Source: PALSA-1353 sp036267155
GTDB lineage: Bacteria; Planctomycetota; Phycisphaerae; Tepidisphaerales; Tepidisphaeraceae
Direction of reading: 5' to 3'
DNA length: 64,000 nucleotides
NCBI GenBank assembly: GCA_036267155.1
Contig: DATAWP010000066.1
Coordinates: forward strand, 1-64,000
Below are positions 17,436-26,059 of the stretch, piece by piece. Position 1 is the stretch's first letter, and every line of letters begins with the position of its first letter. The translations under genes were made by a program, and so were the position numbers. The notes below the pieces were generated by a model, which saw nothing but the letters and a program-made list of their open reading frames with translations, was not told the origin of the DNA and ran no database searches.

Positions 17436-18791
17436 TTACGCCGTCAACAGACCTTCGATATGGGTCAATTGATCCGCGATGCTCTTGTCGGCGGTTCGAT
17501 CGGCTTCGACGGTGCGCACGGCGTGAAGCACCGTGGTGTGATCCCTTCCGCCAAAATAGCAGCCGATCTCCGCCAGGCTGAAACGCGTGTGCCGGCGCGC
17601 CAGGAACATGCACACCTGCCTGGGAAATGCGATGCTCTTGTGCCTCTTTTTGCTTTGAATGTCGGCCAGGCGAACGCTGTAATATTTGGTCACCGCATCG
17701 TAAATCTGCTGAATCGTGATGCGTTTCTGATCCGGGCCGGTGCTGTCCCCCAGGGCGGACTTCGCTAACTCCAGGTCGATCCGGCCTTCCTGCAACGAAC
17801 TCATGCCCTGAAGCTTGGTGATCGCTCCCTCCAACTCGCGGGTGTTGTTCTCCACCTTGGCTGCCACGTAGCAGACCACATCCTCCGGCAGGGACAGCCC
17901 GCGCATCTTCGCCTTCTTCTGAAGGATCGCGATCCGCGTCTCGTAGCAGGGCTTTTCAATCCGAGCCACCAAACCCCAGTTGAATCGGCTGACCAGCCGC
18001 TCTTCCAATTCCGGGATTTCGCTCGGCGGGCAGTCGGCGCTGAGGATGATTTGCTTCTGCTGCTGGTACAAGGTGTTGAAGGTATGGAAGAATTCCTCCT
18101 GCGTCCGGTCGTGGCCTGTCAGAAAATGAATGTCGTCGATGAGCAGCAGATCCACATGCCGGAACCGGCCGCGGAACTGCTGCATCTCGCCGTTCTCGAC
18201 CGAGCTGATAAACTGCTCGATGAAATTCTCGCAGGAGAGGTACAAAATTCGCGCATCCCGGTGCCGTTCCAGTACCTTCTGGCATACGGCCTGCAGCAGA
18301 TGAGTCTTTCCCAAACCCACGCCGCCATGAATGAACATGGGGTTGTACGTCTTGCCGGGCTTTTCGGCGACCGCAACGCTCGCGGCATGGGCGAGTTGGT
18401 TGCACGGGCCGGTGACGAACTGGTCGAAGGTGTAATCCGGGCTCAGAGGCATGAGCTGATCGTTGGCGCTGAAAATTCCGCCCTGGCCGAGGTTCTCACA
18501 ATGGAATGAGACCGCCACCAGCCGGTGCGTGACCTGCTGGGCCGCGACGGTAAAGGGCTTCTGGCACTGACCTTGGCAGAAATTGAGCTGCGCCAGCGTC
18601 GCCACGGTGACCTGGATCACACCGTTGGTAAGCTGACGCGGAACCAGTTGATCGAACCAGGCCCGATTGAGATTCGGCTGCTCAGCCCGAACCTCCCGCA
18701 GAATCATCTGCCAGATGGCTGGATCAAAGGCGCTATCGTTCGGGCGGCGCGCAGACCGCTCCCGTATTTCCGGCGACGGTGCAATTAACAT
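17436..18791 (-). CDS. dnaA: Chromosomal replication initiator DnaA
   Basis: A 451-aa AAA+ initiator that binds DnaA boxes and melts the origin. Domain I is short. Domain III has Walker A GGVGLGKTHLLQA, Walker B LLIDDIHFLTG and the sensor region IILSADCPPSEIPELEERLV. Domain IV carries the helix-turn-helix signature (HKSIAFPRQVCMFLARRHTR and GCYFGGRDHTTVLHA). Unlike many bacteria no dnaN, recF or gyrB follows; the downstream neighbour is an ABC permease. The upstream gap contains repeats described separately. Confidence 0.96.
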   Translation of the reverse strand: MLIAPSPEIRERSARRPNDSAFDPAIWQMILREVRAEQPNLNRAWFDQLVPRQLTNGVIQVTVATLAQLNFCQGQCQKPFTVAAQQVTHRLVAVSFHCENLGQGGIFSANDQLMPLSPDYTFDQFVTGPCNQLAHAASVAVAEKPGKTYNPMFIHGGVGLGKTHLLQAVCQKVLERHRDARILYLSCENFIEQFISSVENGEMQQFRGRFRHVDLLLIDDIHFLTGHDRTQEEFFHTFNTLYQQQKQIILSADCPPSEIPELEERLVSRFNWGLVARIEKPCYETRIAILQKKAKMRGLSLPEDVVCYVAAKVENNTRELEGAITKLQGMSSLQEGRIDLELAKSALGDSTGPDQKRITIQQIYDAVTKYYSVRLADIQSKKRHKSIAFPRQVCMFLARRHTRFSLAEIGCYFGGRDHTTVLHAVRTVEADRTADKSIADQLTHIEGLLTA

Positions 18792-19166
18792 GGCAAATCT
18801 TTGGTGAAAGGTGCTCGTTCTAACCCCGCGCGCGGACCGTCAAAAATCTTCTCCCGGTCCTCGAGCGAGCTGATAAATCAATTTAACTTCTCTGGCGGAC
18901 GCGCGATAATTTTTCTTCAGCACACGACAGCAACATGCGTGATCGCCACCCGTACATTCCATCACGCGTCGTCCCACGCATAGTTGCACATTAACTGTTC
19001 GCGCGGTGACTTTTCAAGTGCGACGTGTTGTACTTTTTTCGGATTGAAAGAAATAACTGTTCGCGCGCCGGAGAATTTGCACTACCCGTTGTTGACGCGC
19101 GGTGAGTTTTGCACCATTCGTCCTCAATCAATATTTTTGGAAAAATATTTTTTCCCAAACAGAATT
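18792..19166. promoter_or_regulatory. dnaA upstream region with 14-bp direct repeats and AT-rich palindrome (candidate control or origin region)
   Basis: There is no convincing gene in this 375-base gap. TAACTGTTCGCGCG occurs twice (18,992-19,005 and 19,054-19,067). CGCGCGGTGA(C/G)TTTT occurs at 19,000 and 19,096. An AT-rich palindrome, AATATTTTT-GG-AAAAATATT, lies at 19,130-19,149. No E. coli-type TTATCCACA box is seen. The repeats could be regulatory sites of dnaA or part of an origin; this is an inference. Confidence 0.4.
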
Positions 19167-20006
19167 TCATTTCGCAGCTCGCGAAGGAATCGGCAGCCCC
19201 ACTTCCGCCATCACTTTTTTCAGATCGCTCCATACGTCCGCGCGATTTTGCTCGGTGTACGCACGCAGCAAAAACGCCGGGTGATACGTCGGCATCAGCT
19301 TGATCCCGCGCCACTCGTGCCATTGGCCGCGCATTTTTCCCATGGATAATTTGCTGCCGAGCATGTACCGGGACGCGGGAAGGCCGAGAGTTACGATCAC
19401 TTTCGGGCGAATGATTTCCAACTGGCTGACGAGATAAGGCGTGCAGGCGTCGATTTCATCGGGCGCGGGGCAGCGGTTGCCCGGCGGGCGGCACTTGACG
19501 ATGTTGGCGATGTAAACCTGTTCGCGCTGCAAACCCATGCCCGCGATCATCTTGTTAAGCAGATCGCCGGCGCGCCCGACGAACGGCCGGCCCTGAAGGT
19601 CTTCGTTTTCGCCCGGACCTTCACCGATAAAAAAAATGCTCGCATCCGGATCGCCTTCGCCAAAGACTGTGTGGGTCCGGGTTTGGGACAATCGGCAGCG
19701 CGTGCAGGGCTTCACCTGCTCGCTGTCCATTTGCGTAAGTCTGGTAATTTTCTGGGCTCGCGACGCCACCGGCTGGGTGAACGCCGGCTGGCCCGGCGCG
19801 ATGCCCGAAGCCGCCGTCGGCGGTTCCTGCCCGGCAAAAAATAACGCCGGCGGCGCCAACGGAGGCGATGGCGCAGGGCCTTGGCTTTGCGACGCTTGTA
19901 ACTGCTGAAGCTTCCCCGAACCCACCGCCACCGATTCCAGCCCGAATGCTCTCTCGCCTCGAAGCCAAACGGACAAACGGCGTTTTGTCAGACGCGGGTC
20001 GGCCAT
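19167..20006 (-). CDS. Family 4 (Fe-S) uracil-DNA glycosylase
   Basis: A 279-aa protein. The C-terminal 190 residues form the glycosylase: iron-sulfur Cys pair in CTRCRLSQTRT, catalytic GEGPGENEDLQGRPFVGRAG, NIVKCRPPGNRCPAPDE with further Cys ligands, and the DNA-gripping MPTYHPAFLLR. It removes uracil from DNA after cytosine deamination. The first roughly 90 residues are a low-complexity Gln/Pro/Ala-rich extension with no known role. It lies upstream of dnaA in the same direction but separated by 375 bases. Confidence 0.92.
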   Translation of the reverse strand: MADPRLTKRRLSVWLRGERAFGLESVAVGSGKLQQLQASQSQGPAPSPPLAPPALFFAGQEPPTAASGIAPGQPAFTQPVASRAQKITRLTQMDSEQVKPCTRCRLSQTRTHTVFGEGDPDASIFFIGEGPGENEDLQGRPFVGRAGDLLNKMIAGMGLQREQVYIANIVKCRPPGNRCPAPDEIDACTPYLVSQLEIIRPKVIVTLGLPASRYMLGSKLSMGKMRGQWHEWRGIKLMPTYHPAFLLRAYTEQNRADVWSDLKKVMAEVGLPIPSRAAK

Positions 20007-20082
20007 GACTGCGATGTTAAATCACTCCGTTCTCAAACAAAAGCTTGACTCACTCGTACTGGTTCTAGACAATACGTTCCGT

Positions 20083-20154
20083 AAAAGCCACCCCGGCCCG
20101 CAATGGCGGGTGTTCCAGGCGGAACACACCGTAGCGGCCCGTGGTGGCTTTTTT
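20083..20154 (+). ncRNA. Structured RNA with terminal U-tract upstream of the DHS-like gene (attenuator or small RNA)
   Basis: A closing stem AAAAGCCACC (20,083-20,092) / GGTGGCTTTT (20,143-20,152) encloses two hairpins: CCCGC-AATG-GCGGG (20,097-20,110) and GTGTTCC-AGGC-GGAACAC (20,110-20,127). Six Ts follow the closing stem, as in an intrinsic terminator. CACCC (20,089-20,093) can instead pair with GGGTG (20,108-20,112), which would break the closing stem, a possible antiterminator. The DHS-like ATG is 45 bases after the T-tract. It matches no riboswitch class I can name. Confidence 0.5.
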
Positions 20155-20198
20155 CGTTGTTCGCGTTGACCGGAAAATTTTTCTAAACAGGAGCGGGC

Positions 20199-21260
20199 AT
20201 GGCCACGCAAAACAAAAAAGATTTTCTCAAAAGCACGATCGAGCACATCGACATCACCAAGCAAAATCCCGTTTCACTCGTCGAAGCGATGCAGCACATG
20301 GCCTTCAGCGCCCGTGATCTTCATCGGGCCGCCGATATTTTTGACCGGATGCTGCGCGACCAGCAATGCGGCGTCATCCTGTGCCTTGCCGGCTCGCTCG
20401 TCAGCGCGGGGCTGAAAAAGGTGTTCGTGGACATGGTGCGGAACCGGATGGTCGATGCCATCGTTTCCACCGGGGCCAATATCGTGGATCAGGACTTTTT
20501 TGAGGGATTGGGATATCGCCATTACATCGCCGACGAGCATCTCAAGTCGGGCCTGCATGATTCGACGTTGCGGGACCTGATGATTGACCGGATTTACGAC
20601 ACGCTCATCGACGAGGAAGAACTGCGCGTCTGCGATGAGACGATGCACAAGATCATCGAGGAACTCGAACCCAGACCCTTTAGTTCCCGCGAAATCATCC
20701 GCGAAATGGGCGCCTATCTGTCGAAACACGGCAAAACATCCGACAGCATCGTGCTGGAAGCGTACAAGCAGGACGTTCCGATTTTCTGTCCCGCATTCAG
20801 CGATTGTTCCGCCGGCTTCGGGTTCGTGGCCCACATCCACGGCCGCCAGGCTGCCGGCCAGCCCGCCGCCAGCATCGACAGCGCCAAGGACTTTTACGAA
20901 TTGACGCTTCTGAAGATCAAGAACCAGGAGTCGGGCCTGTTCATGATCGGCGGCGGGGTGCCGAAGAATTTCGCGCAGGACATCGTCGTGTCGGCCGAAA
21001 TCCTTGGCCAGGAAGTGCCGATGCACAAGTACGCCATCCAGATCACCGTTGCGGACGTTCGCGACGGCGCGCTCTCCGGCAGCACGCTGAAGGAAGCCAG
21101 CAGTTGGGGAAAAGTCGATACCGTCTTCGAGCAGATGGTCTACAGCGAAGCGACGTTGGCGGTGCCGTTAATCGTCGGCTACGCCTACCACAAAGGCGCT
21201 TGGCGCAACCGAACGGCGCGTAAATGGAATCAACTCCTGGAAACGACCGCGGTCGCATGA
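20199..21260 (+). CDS. Deoxyhypusine-synthase-family protein
   Basis: A 353-aa NAD-dependent enzyme of the DHS family. The lysine that forms the enzyme-substrate imine in DHS lies in an EAxSWGK motif; here it reads EASSWGKVDT and is kept. LAGSLVSAGLKKVF, VSTGANIVDQDF and GGGVPKNFAQ are also typical. Bacteria lack the eIF5A hypusine substrate, and bacterial family members are known to make homospermidine-type polyamines, so a polyamine role is likely. GAGCGGGC lies just ahead of the ATG. An RNA structure with terminator-like end precedes it. Confidence 0.88.
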   Translation: MATQNKKDFLKSTIEHIDITKQNPVSLVEAMQHMAFSARDLHRAADIFDRMLRDQQCGVILCLAGSLVSAGLKKVFVDMVRNRMVDAIVSTGANIVDQDFFEGLGYRHYIADEHLKSGLHDSTLRDLMIDRIYDTLIDEEELRVCDETMHKIIEELEPRPFSSREIIREMGAYLSKHGKTSDSIVLEAYKQDVPIFCPAFSDCSAGFGFVAHIHGRQAAGQPAASIDSAKDFYELTLLKIKNQESGLFMIGGGVPKNFAQDIVVSAEILGQEVPMHKYAIQITVADVRDGALSGSTLKEASSWGKVDTVFEQMVYSEATLAVPLIVGYAYHKGAWRNRTARKWNQLLETTAVA

Positions 21261-21283
21261 TCCGCCCAATCGGATCCCGGCAA

Positions 21284-21622
21284 TTAAGCGGTCGCGAGAT
21301 GATATTCCGCCTGGGCGGTCCTGAGTTGCGCCAGCGCGTACACGGCGGCTTCACGTTGGCAGTTGCCTACCACCGTCCCGTGTCGCTCGTCGGCGGCGTG
21401 GCTTGGGTCCAGCGGCTCCCCGGCCGGGGCCCACGTGGCGCGATAACAGTTGAAAATCAGATTATTCTTGATCGAAAGCTCCAGCCCCGCACGTGAAAAT
21501 TCATGCTGAACCGCCAGGATCGATGGAAACGCCCGCCCATCCGGCAAATGTTCCACATCCATATCGTCCTGCGGCAACCAACCAGCCTCCAAAAGACGAT
21601 CGACGGCGTATGTGAGATTCAT
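21284..21622 (-). CDS. Hypothetical protein, 112 aa
   Basis: Starts at ATG with GGAG about 9 bases upstream (MNLTYAVDRLLEAGWLPQDD). It has no signal peptide or membrane helix. The sequence has mixed alpha/beta character with a Trp/Pro-containing middle (NCYRATWAPAGEPLDPSHAA) and an Ala-rich C-terminal helix. No family recognised. It is convergent with the DHS-like gene. The clean RBS and codon structure support it being real. Confidence 0.5.
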   Translation of the reverse strand: MNLTYAVDRLLEAGWLPQDDMDVEHLPDGRAFPSILAVQHEFSRAGLELSIKNNLIFNCYRATWAPAGEPLDPSHAADERHGTVVGNCQREAAVYALAQLRTAQAEYHLATA

Positions 21623-21839
21623 GTTCCAAGCTCCTTCCAGCAATCCCGGCTGAATTTCCCTCCACTGCTCCATCGTCCGGAAATCGACCAGACATGATAT
21701 CGCGGCACTGTGGCGGATGCCAGAATGTTGAGATGTTTTTTTTCGGTAAGAAAGACCCTGTTCCCTGAAGAATTCGCGTCATGGCTGGGTTTGGCGCGAT
21801 AACTTGTCAAACCGTGCGGTTCGTATAATCTAAAGCAGC

Positions 21840-23168
21840 ATGAGTTCGAGCCCGGATTCGCCTCGTCAGGGCCGTGCGGCGCGACCGCCGAAATATACCC
21901 ACCGCGCCGCCAGCCACGCACAGGCCCATTCCGATTCCTCGCATCTCCAAGAGACTCGACATACGGAGCACCCCCTTGCCAGCCGGGATCGGCCCCAGCT
22001 CGTCACCCGCCCCGACGAATTGGCCGAACTGCTCGATTCCCTGCGCAAAGCCGGGTCGTTCGCTTATGACAGCGAGTTCATCGGGGAACTAACCTATTTG
22101 CCGAAATTGTGTCTCGTTCAAGCCGCATCGTCCACTCGGATTGCGCTGATTGATCCGCTGACCGATCTCGACATCCGGCCGTTCTGGGAACTGGTCGCCG
22201 ATCCGACGGTTGAAAAAATCGTCCATGCCGGCCAGCAGGATGTCGAGCCCGTCTTCCGGGCTCTGGGCAAACCGCCGGCCAATCTGTTCGACACACAGAT
22301 CGCCGCCGGGTTCGCGGGCGTTGGATATCCGCTTTCACTTTCGAAACTGGTCTTTGCCATGGTCGGAGCGAAGCTGTCCAAGGGCCTGACCTTTTCCCAT
22401 TGGGATCGTCGGCCGCTGAGCGATCACCAGCTTCGTTACGCCGCCGACGATGTGCGCTACCTGCCTGCGGTGCGGCACGAAATCGGCCAGCGGTTGGACC
22501 ACCAGCAACACGTCCGCTGGGCAATGGAAGAATCCGCCGCTCTGGCCGATCCGGCCCTGTACGTCTTCGACCCCGAGACCCAATGGACCAAAATCCGCGG
22601 CGCCGGCGTGCTGCCGCCGCGAAACCAGGCCCTCCTCCGGGAGTTGACCATCTGGCGTGACGACTCGGCCAAGGCGGAGGATGTTCCACCCCGCTCGTTG
22701 CTGAAGGACGAGATCCTTTTGGACATGGCCCGCTCCCCGATCGAGGCGCAGGCGGATTTGACGCGGGTGAAAGGCCTGCCGCGCCCGGTCGAGGCCAAAT
22801 ATGGAGCCGGCATTGTCCAGGCCACTCAGCGAGCCAGGGAACTTCCGCAAGAGCAGTTGCCGGTGATGAAAGGTTATGAACCGGCCCCCGAGGAAAAATT
22901 CGGCGGCGATGCGTTATTCTATGCAACGCAGTGCCTGTGCGCCGCCCAGGGCATTGATCCGAGCCTCGTCACCAGCCGCCAGGAAATTGGCGAATTGCAC
23001 CGGATATTCATGTCCGAGCAAAAGCCCCCCGACCTGCGCGTTCTGCGCGGCTGGCGAAGAGAAGCCGTTGGAGAACCCCTGCTGGACCTCATGCGCGGCA
23101 GGGGGGAACTCACCGTAAAATGGATGAACGGAACCCTCCGCGTTCCCCCCGACAACGCCCGGGAGTAG
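21840..23168 (+). CDS. rnd: Ribonuclease D
   Basis: A 442-aa 3'-5' exoribonuclease that trims tRNA and other stable RNA. DEDDy nuclease motifs are visible: FAYDSEFIGE, KIVHAGQQDVEPVF and LRYAADDVRYLPAV. A C-terminal HRDC-like region follows (RLLREL/WRDDSAKAEDVPPR and LPRPVEAKYGAGIVQ). The first 50 residues (SSSPDSPRQGRAARPPKYTH and His-rich) are low complexity, so a later start cannot be ruled out. Confidence 0.9.
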   Translation: MSSSPDSPRQGRAARPPKYTHRAASHAQAHSDSSHLQETRHTEHPLASRDRPQLVTRPDELAELLDSLRKAGSFAYDSEFIGELTYLPKLCLVQAASSTRIALIDPLTDLDIRPFWELVADPTVEKIVHAGQQDVEPVFRALGKPPANLFDTQIAAGFAGVGYPLSLSKLVFAMVGAKLSKGLTFSHWDRRPLSDHQLRYAADDVRYLPAVRHEIGQRLDHQQHVRWAMEESAALADPALYVFDPETQWTKIRGAGVLPPRNQALLRELTIWRDDSAKAEDVPPRSLLKDEILLDMARSPIEAQADLTRVKGLPRPVEAKYGAGIVQATQRARELPQEQLPVMKGYEPAPEEKFGGDALFYATQCLCAAQGIDPSLVTSRQEIGELHRIFMSEQKPPDLRVLRGWRREAVGEPLLDLMRGRGELTVKWMNGTLRVPPDNARE

Positions 23169-23185
23169 ACTAGTCATCGTTAGCG

Positions 23186-23202
23186 GGCGACCAAAGGTCG
23201 CC
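23186..23202. repeat. Small palindrome between rnd and the FmdB-like gene
   Basis: GGCGACC-AAA-GGTCGCC, a perfect 7-bp stem, preceded by CGTTAGCG. It may be a REP-like element or a weak processing hairpin. There is no T-run after it. Confidence 0.5.
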
Positions 23203-23226
23203 GGGATCGTTCAGAAAGGATCGATT

Positions 23227-23448
23227 GTGCCTCTCTACGAATACACCTGTGAATCCTGCAAGAACCACTTCGAAAAATTGGCCAAGTCGATGACGACGAC
23301 AGCGCCGGTGATTTGTCCCAAGTGCGGTTCAAAGCAAACGGTCAGAACTCTCAGCGTATTCGCCGTCGGCGCTGAATCGGCCAAATCATCCACGCCCCCG
23401 GGAATGTGCGGCCGATGCGGCGGACCGGGTCCTTGCGGGATGGACTAA
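23227..23448 (+). CDS. FmdB-family zinc-ribbon protein
   Basis: A 73-aa protein starting MPLYEYTCESCKNHFEKLAK, the typical opening of this family. Two Cys pairs (CESC and CPKC) build a zinc ribbon, and a Gly/Cys-rich tail (MCGRCGGPGPCGMD) adds further cysteines. Members are presumed regulators or small nucleic-acid binders; the role is not proven. The GTG start is preceded by AGAAAGGA. Confidence 0.85.
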   Translation: MPLYEYTCESCKNHFEKLAKSMTTTAPVICPKCGSKQTVRTLSVFAVGAESAKSSTPPGMCGRCGGPGPCGMD

Positions 23449-23461
23449 TCCCAATAAAAAA

Positions 23462-23481
23462 AGGCGGCCTGATAGCCGCCT
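23462..23481 (-). terminator. Intrinsic terminator, AGGCGGC hairpin
   Basis: AGGCGGC-CTGATA-GCCGCCT is a perfect 7-bp stem. Read on the minus strand it is followed by a run of seven Ts, so it terminates the polyhistidine gene. It may also serve the FmdB-like gene on the plus strand, where the T-tract is weaker. Confidence 0.75.
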
Positions 23482-23498
23482 CTTGGGTTTATATTCGA

Positions 23499-23657
23499 TC
23501 AAACCTTCTTGTGGTGATGATGATGATGGTGATGGTGATGGTGATGATGCTTGTGATGCTTCTTGACCAGGACAATGACTCCCGCCGAAGCCGGTGGAGT
23601 CGGCAGCATCGCGACGCCGAAAACCCCCAAAATCAACAGCACGATAATCTTTCGCAT
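23499..23657 (-). CDS. Secreted polyhistidine peptide (13 consecutive His)
   Basis: A 52-aa product starting MRKIIVLLILGVFGVAMLPT with a clear signal peptide ending near PPASAG. The mature part is about 24 residues: GVIVLVKK, two His, Lys, thirteen His, then KKV. GGGAG lies 8 bases before the ATG and a terminator follows. The His codons alternate CAC and CAT, so it is not a simple one-codon run. Such peptides may bind nickel, zinc or copper in the periplasm; this is inference. Family members with His tails are known in nickel handling but none is clearly matched. Confidence 0.7.
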   Translation of the reverse strand: MRKIIVLLILGVFGVAMLPTPPASAGVIVLVKKHHKHHHHHHHHHHHHHKKV

Positions 23658-23802
23658 AAGCCGCTCCCTTGAGCTTCTACCCCGAACCCTCCGAACCCCA
23701 CGGTCCGGCATCGTCTGGATGCGGGCGGTACAATATCTCAAACGCCTGCCGCCCATTATTATTTTGAAGGATAATTTTTGGCTGGCCGACGCGCGTAACC
23801 AT

Positions 23803-24363
23803 TTAAACCTGCATAATTTCCGCGCGTTTTTTCTCGATCACTTCTTCCACCTTGTTCTCATAAGTCTTGGTTAATTCCTGGATCTTCTCTTTCCCATCCG
23901 TTGCTTCGTCTTCCGTGACGACCCCGCCCTTTTCCTCGGTCTCAAGAATCTTGTTCGCATCCCGGCGGGCATTCCGAATCGCCACCTTCGCCGCCTCGGC
24001 GTACTGCTTGCACTGCCCCGCAAGCTGCAACCGACGCTCCTGCGACAGCGCGGGCAACACCAGCCGAAGCTGCTTCCCATCGCTATGCGGCGTCAGCCCG
24101 ATCTTGCTGTCATTGATCGCCTTCTCGATCGCCCGGATATCCCCCGGGCTGAACGGCTTAATCAGAAGCTGCGTTGCCTCCGGAACACTGATCGAAGCGA
24201 TCGACCGCAAATCGGTCGGCGACCCGTAATAATCCACCTTCAGATGTTCCACCAGCGCCGGGCTCGCCCGTCCCGTCCGAATCCCGCGCAACTCCTGCTG
24301 GAGATGGTCCGTCGCCTTCTCCATGTGCATCTCGGCGTCGAGAAGAATATCGTCCAATGGCAT
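23803..24363 (-). CDS. frr: Ribosome recycling factor
   Basis: A 186-aa protein of normal length. The N-terminal helix (ATDHLQQELRGIRTGRASPA) and the central beta domain (VDYYGSPTDLRSIASISVPE, then IEKAINDSKIGLTPHSDGKQ) match the family. It splits post-termination ribosomes with EF-G. Located 91 bases downstream of pyrH, the usual partner order. Confidence 0.96.
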   Translation of the reverse strand: MPLDDILLDAEMHMEKATDHLQQELRGIRTGRASPALVEHLKVDYYGSPTDLRSIASISVPEATQLLIKPFSPGDIRAIEKAINDSKIGLTPHSDGKQLRLVLPALSQERRLQLAGQCKQYAEAAKVAIRNARRDANKILETEEKGGVVTEDEATDGKEKIQELTKTYENKVEEVIEKKRAEIMQV

Positions 24364-24402
24364 GGGAATATCGTAACCAAATAAGCAAATAGAGCCAACA
24401 GA

Positions 24403-24423
24403 GCCGGGCCGTGTCGGCCCGGC
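24403..24423. repeat. GC-rich palindrome between pyrH and frr
   Basis: GCCGGGCCG-TGT-CGGCCCGGC, a perfect 9-bp stem. It sits in the intergenic gap of the operon, where it might shift relative expression. It lacks the REP TTTAG flank. Confidence 0.6.
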
Positions 24424-24454
24424 AACCGGAGCGACACGCCCCGCCTCCGTTCGT

Positions 24455-25201
24455 TTAGTTCGGCACGATCTTCGTCCCCACGTTTTCGCCGCGAATCACT
24501 CTCACCACGTTGCCCACCGTCTTCAGATTGAACACCACCAGCGGAATCTTCCGTTCCATGCACAGCGTGATGGCCGTCAGATCCATCACCCGCAGCTTGT
24601 CCGTCAACACTTGCTCGTATGTCACATTCGACAACAAACGGGCGTCGGGATTTTTCTTGGGGTCGGCCGAATAAATCCCGTCCACCTTCGTCGCTTTCAG
24701 CAAAACGTCCGCTCCGATTTCCGTCGCCCGCAGCGCGGCGCACGTGTCGGTGGTGAAGAACGGATTGCCCGTCCCCGCCGCGAGGATCAGCACGCGCCCC
24801 TTCTCCAGATGCCGCACCGCCCGGCGGCGGATGAACGGCTCGCATACGCTGTACACGCTGATGGCCGACTGCACCCGCGTGGGCTGGCCCATTTTCTCCA
24901 TCGTTTCCTGCAGCGCCACGGCGTTGATCACCGTCGCCAGCATGCCCATGTAATCGGCCGTCGCGCGCGGGATGTTGCCGTCCTCGGCAAACGTCGCCCC
25001 GCGTATGAAATTTCCGCCTCCGACGACGATCGCCAACTGCACCCCCATCTGCGCCACTTCCACGCATTGCCGGGCGATGTCTTCGAGTTCCGGGGCCTCG
25101 ATTCCAAAGGAGCCTTCGTGGCAAAATCCTTCGCCGCTGATTTTCAAAAGCACGCGGGAATAAGCGGTCGGGACGCGATTTACAGTCGAGGATTTCGCCA
25201 T
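24455..25201 (-). CDS. pyrH: UMP kinase
   Basis: A 248-aa bacterial UMP kinase (amino-acid kinase fold) that makes UDP. Motifs LLKISGEGF, VVGGGNFIRG, AGTGNPFFTTDTCAALRATE and LLKATKVDGIYSADPKKNPD are typical. Gene order pyrH-frr is conserved in bacteria; tsf is not upstream here, proC is. Confidence 0.96.
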   Translation of the reverse strand: MAKSSTVNRVPTAYSRVLLKISGEGFCHEGSFGIEAPELEDIARQCVEVAQMGVQLAIVVGGGNFIRGATFAEDGNIPRATADYMGMLATVINAVALQETMEKMGQPTRVQSAISVYSVCEPFIRRRAVRHLEKGRVLILAAGTGNPFFTTDTCAALRATEIGADVLLKATKVDGIYSADPKKNPDARLLSNVTYEQVLTDKLRVMDLTAITLCMERKIPLVVFNLKTVGNVVRVIRGENVGTKIVPN

Positions 25202-25231
25202 GATCGCGGATTATAGCAAACCCGCCGCAGA

Positions 25232-26044
25232 TTACTTCCCCATCTCCGCGCTCCGCTTCGCCGCCGCCTTCAGCGCATCGACCGTGATCTTCGGCCACTG
25301 TTGCGATTCCATGTGGCTGATTGCCGCGTGCGTCGTTCCATTGGGCGTCGTCACCCGCCGCCGATGCTCCTGCGGCGCATCGCTCGAAAGGCCCATCATC
25401 TTCGCCGCCCCGGCCGCCGTTTGGATCGCCAGCGTCCTCGCCTCATCCGCTGACAATCCCATGTCCACGCCCGCCTGGATCATTTGCTCGGTAAGAAAGA
25501 AAAAATACGCCGGCCCCGATCCGCTGATCGCCGTCACCGCATCCATTTTGTCTTCGGTCGTCTCCAACACCTTCGCGCCGGATTCAAACAGCTTCCTCGC
25601 CGTCGCCAGATCGCCGCTCGACGCATTCGCCCCCCGCGCGATCGCCACCATCCCGCATCCCACCAGCACCGGCGTATTGGGCATCGCCCGGATCACGCGC
25701 CATTTCCCGCTTTCTCCCAGCGCATGTTCGATGAATCCCGTCCCGATCCCCGCCGCGATGGAGATGACCAGCGACTTCTCGCCGACCGCCGGCGACAGAT
25801 CCCGCAGCACCGCTTCCATCTGATACGGCTTAACGCACAGCAGCACGATCCCGGCCCCGCTCACGGCTTCTGATCCACCCTGCACCGCCTTGATTCCCAG
25901 TTGCAATTGAAACAATTCCCGCCGCTGCTCCGAAACATCCGCCGCGATGATTTGATTGGCCTTCAGCGTTCCGGCCGAGATAATTCCGCGCGCAATCGCC
26001 TCCGCCATGACACCCGCGCCGATGATGGCCAGTTCATAGGACAT
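25232..26044 (-). CDS. proC: Pyrroline-5-carboxylate reductase
   Basis: A 270-aa enzyme catalysing the last step of proline synthesis, reducing P5C with NAD(P)H. N-terminal nucleotide loop IIGAGVMAEAIARG, then VLLCVKP and IRAMPNTPVLVGCGM, and the C-terminal domain signature ISGSGPAYFFFLTEQMIQAG. It ends 30 bases before pyrH. Confidence 0.95.
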   Translation of the reverse strand: MSYELAIIGAGVMAEAIARGIISAGTLKANQIIAADVSEQRRELFQLQLGIKAVQGGSEAVSGAGIVLLCVKPYQMEAVLRDLSPAVGEKSLVISIAAGIGTGFIEHALGESGKWRVIRAMPNTPVLVGCGMVAIARGANASSGDLATARKLFESGAKVLETTEDKMDAVTAISGSGPAYFFFLTEQMIQAGVDMGLSADEARTLAIQTAAGAAKMMGLSSDAPQEHRRRVTTPNGTTHAAISHMESQQWPKITVDALKAAAKRSAEMGK

Positions 26045-26059
26045 TAAAATGCAAATTCA

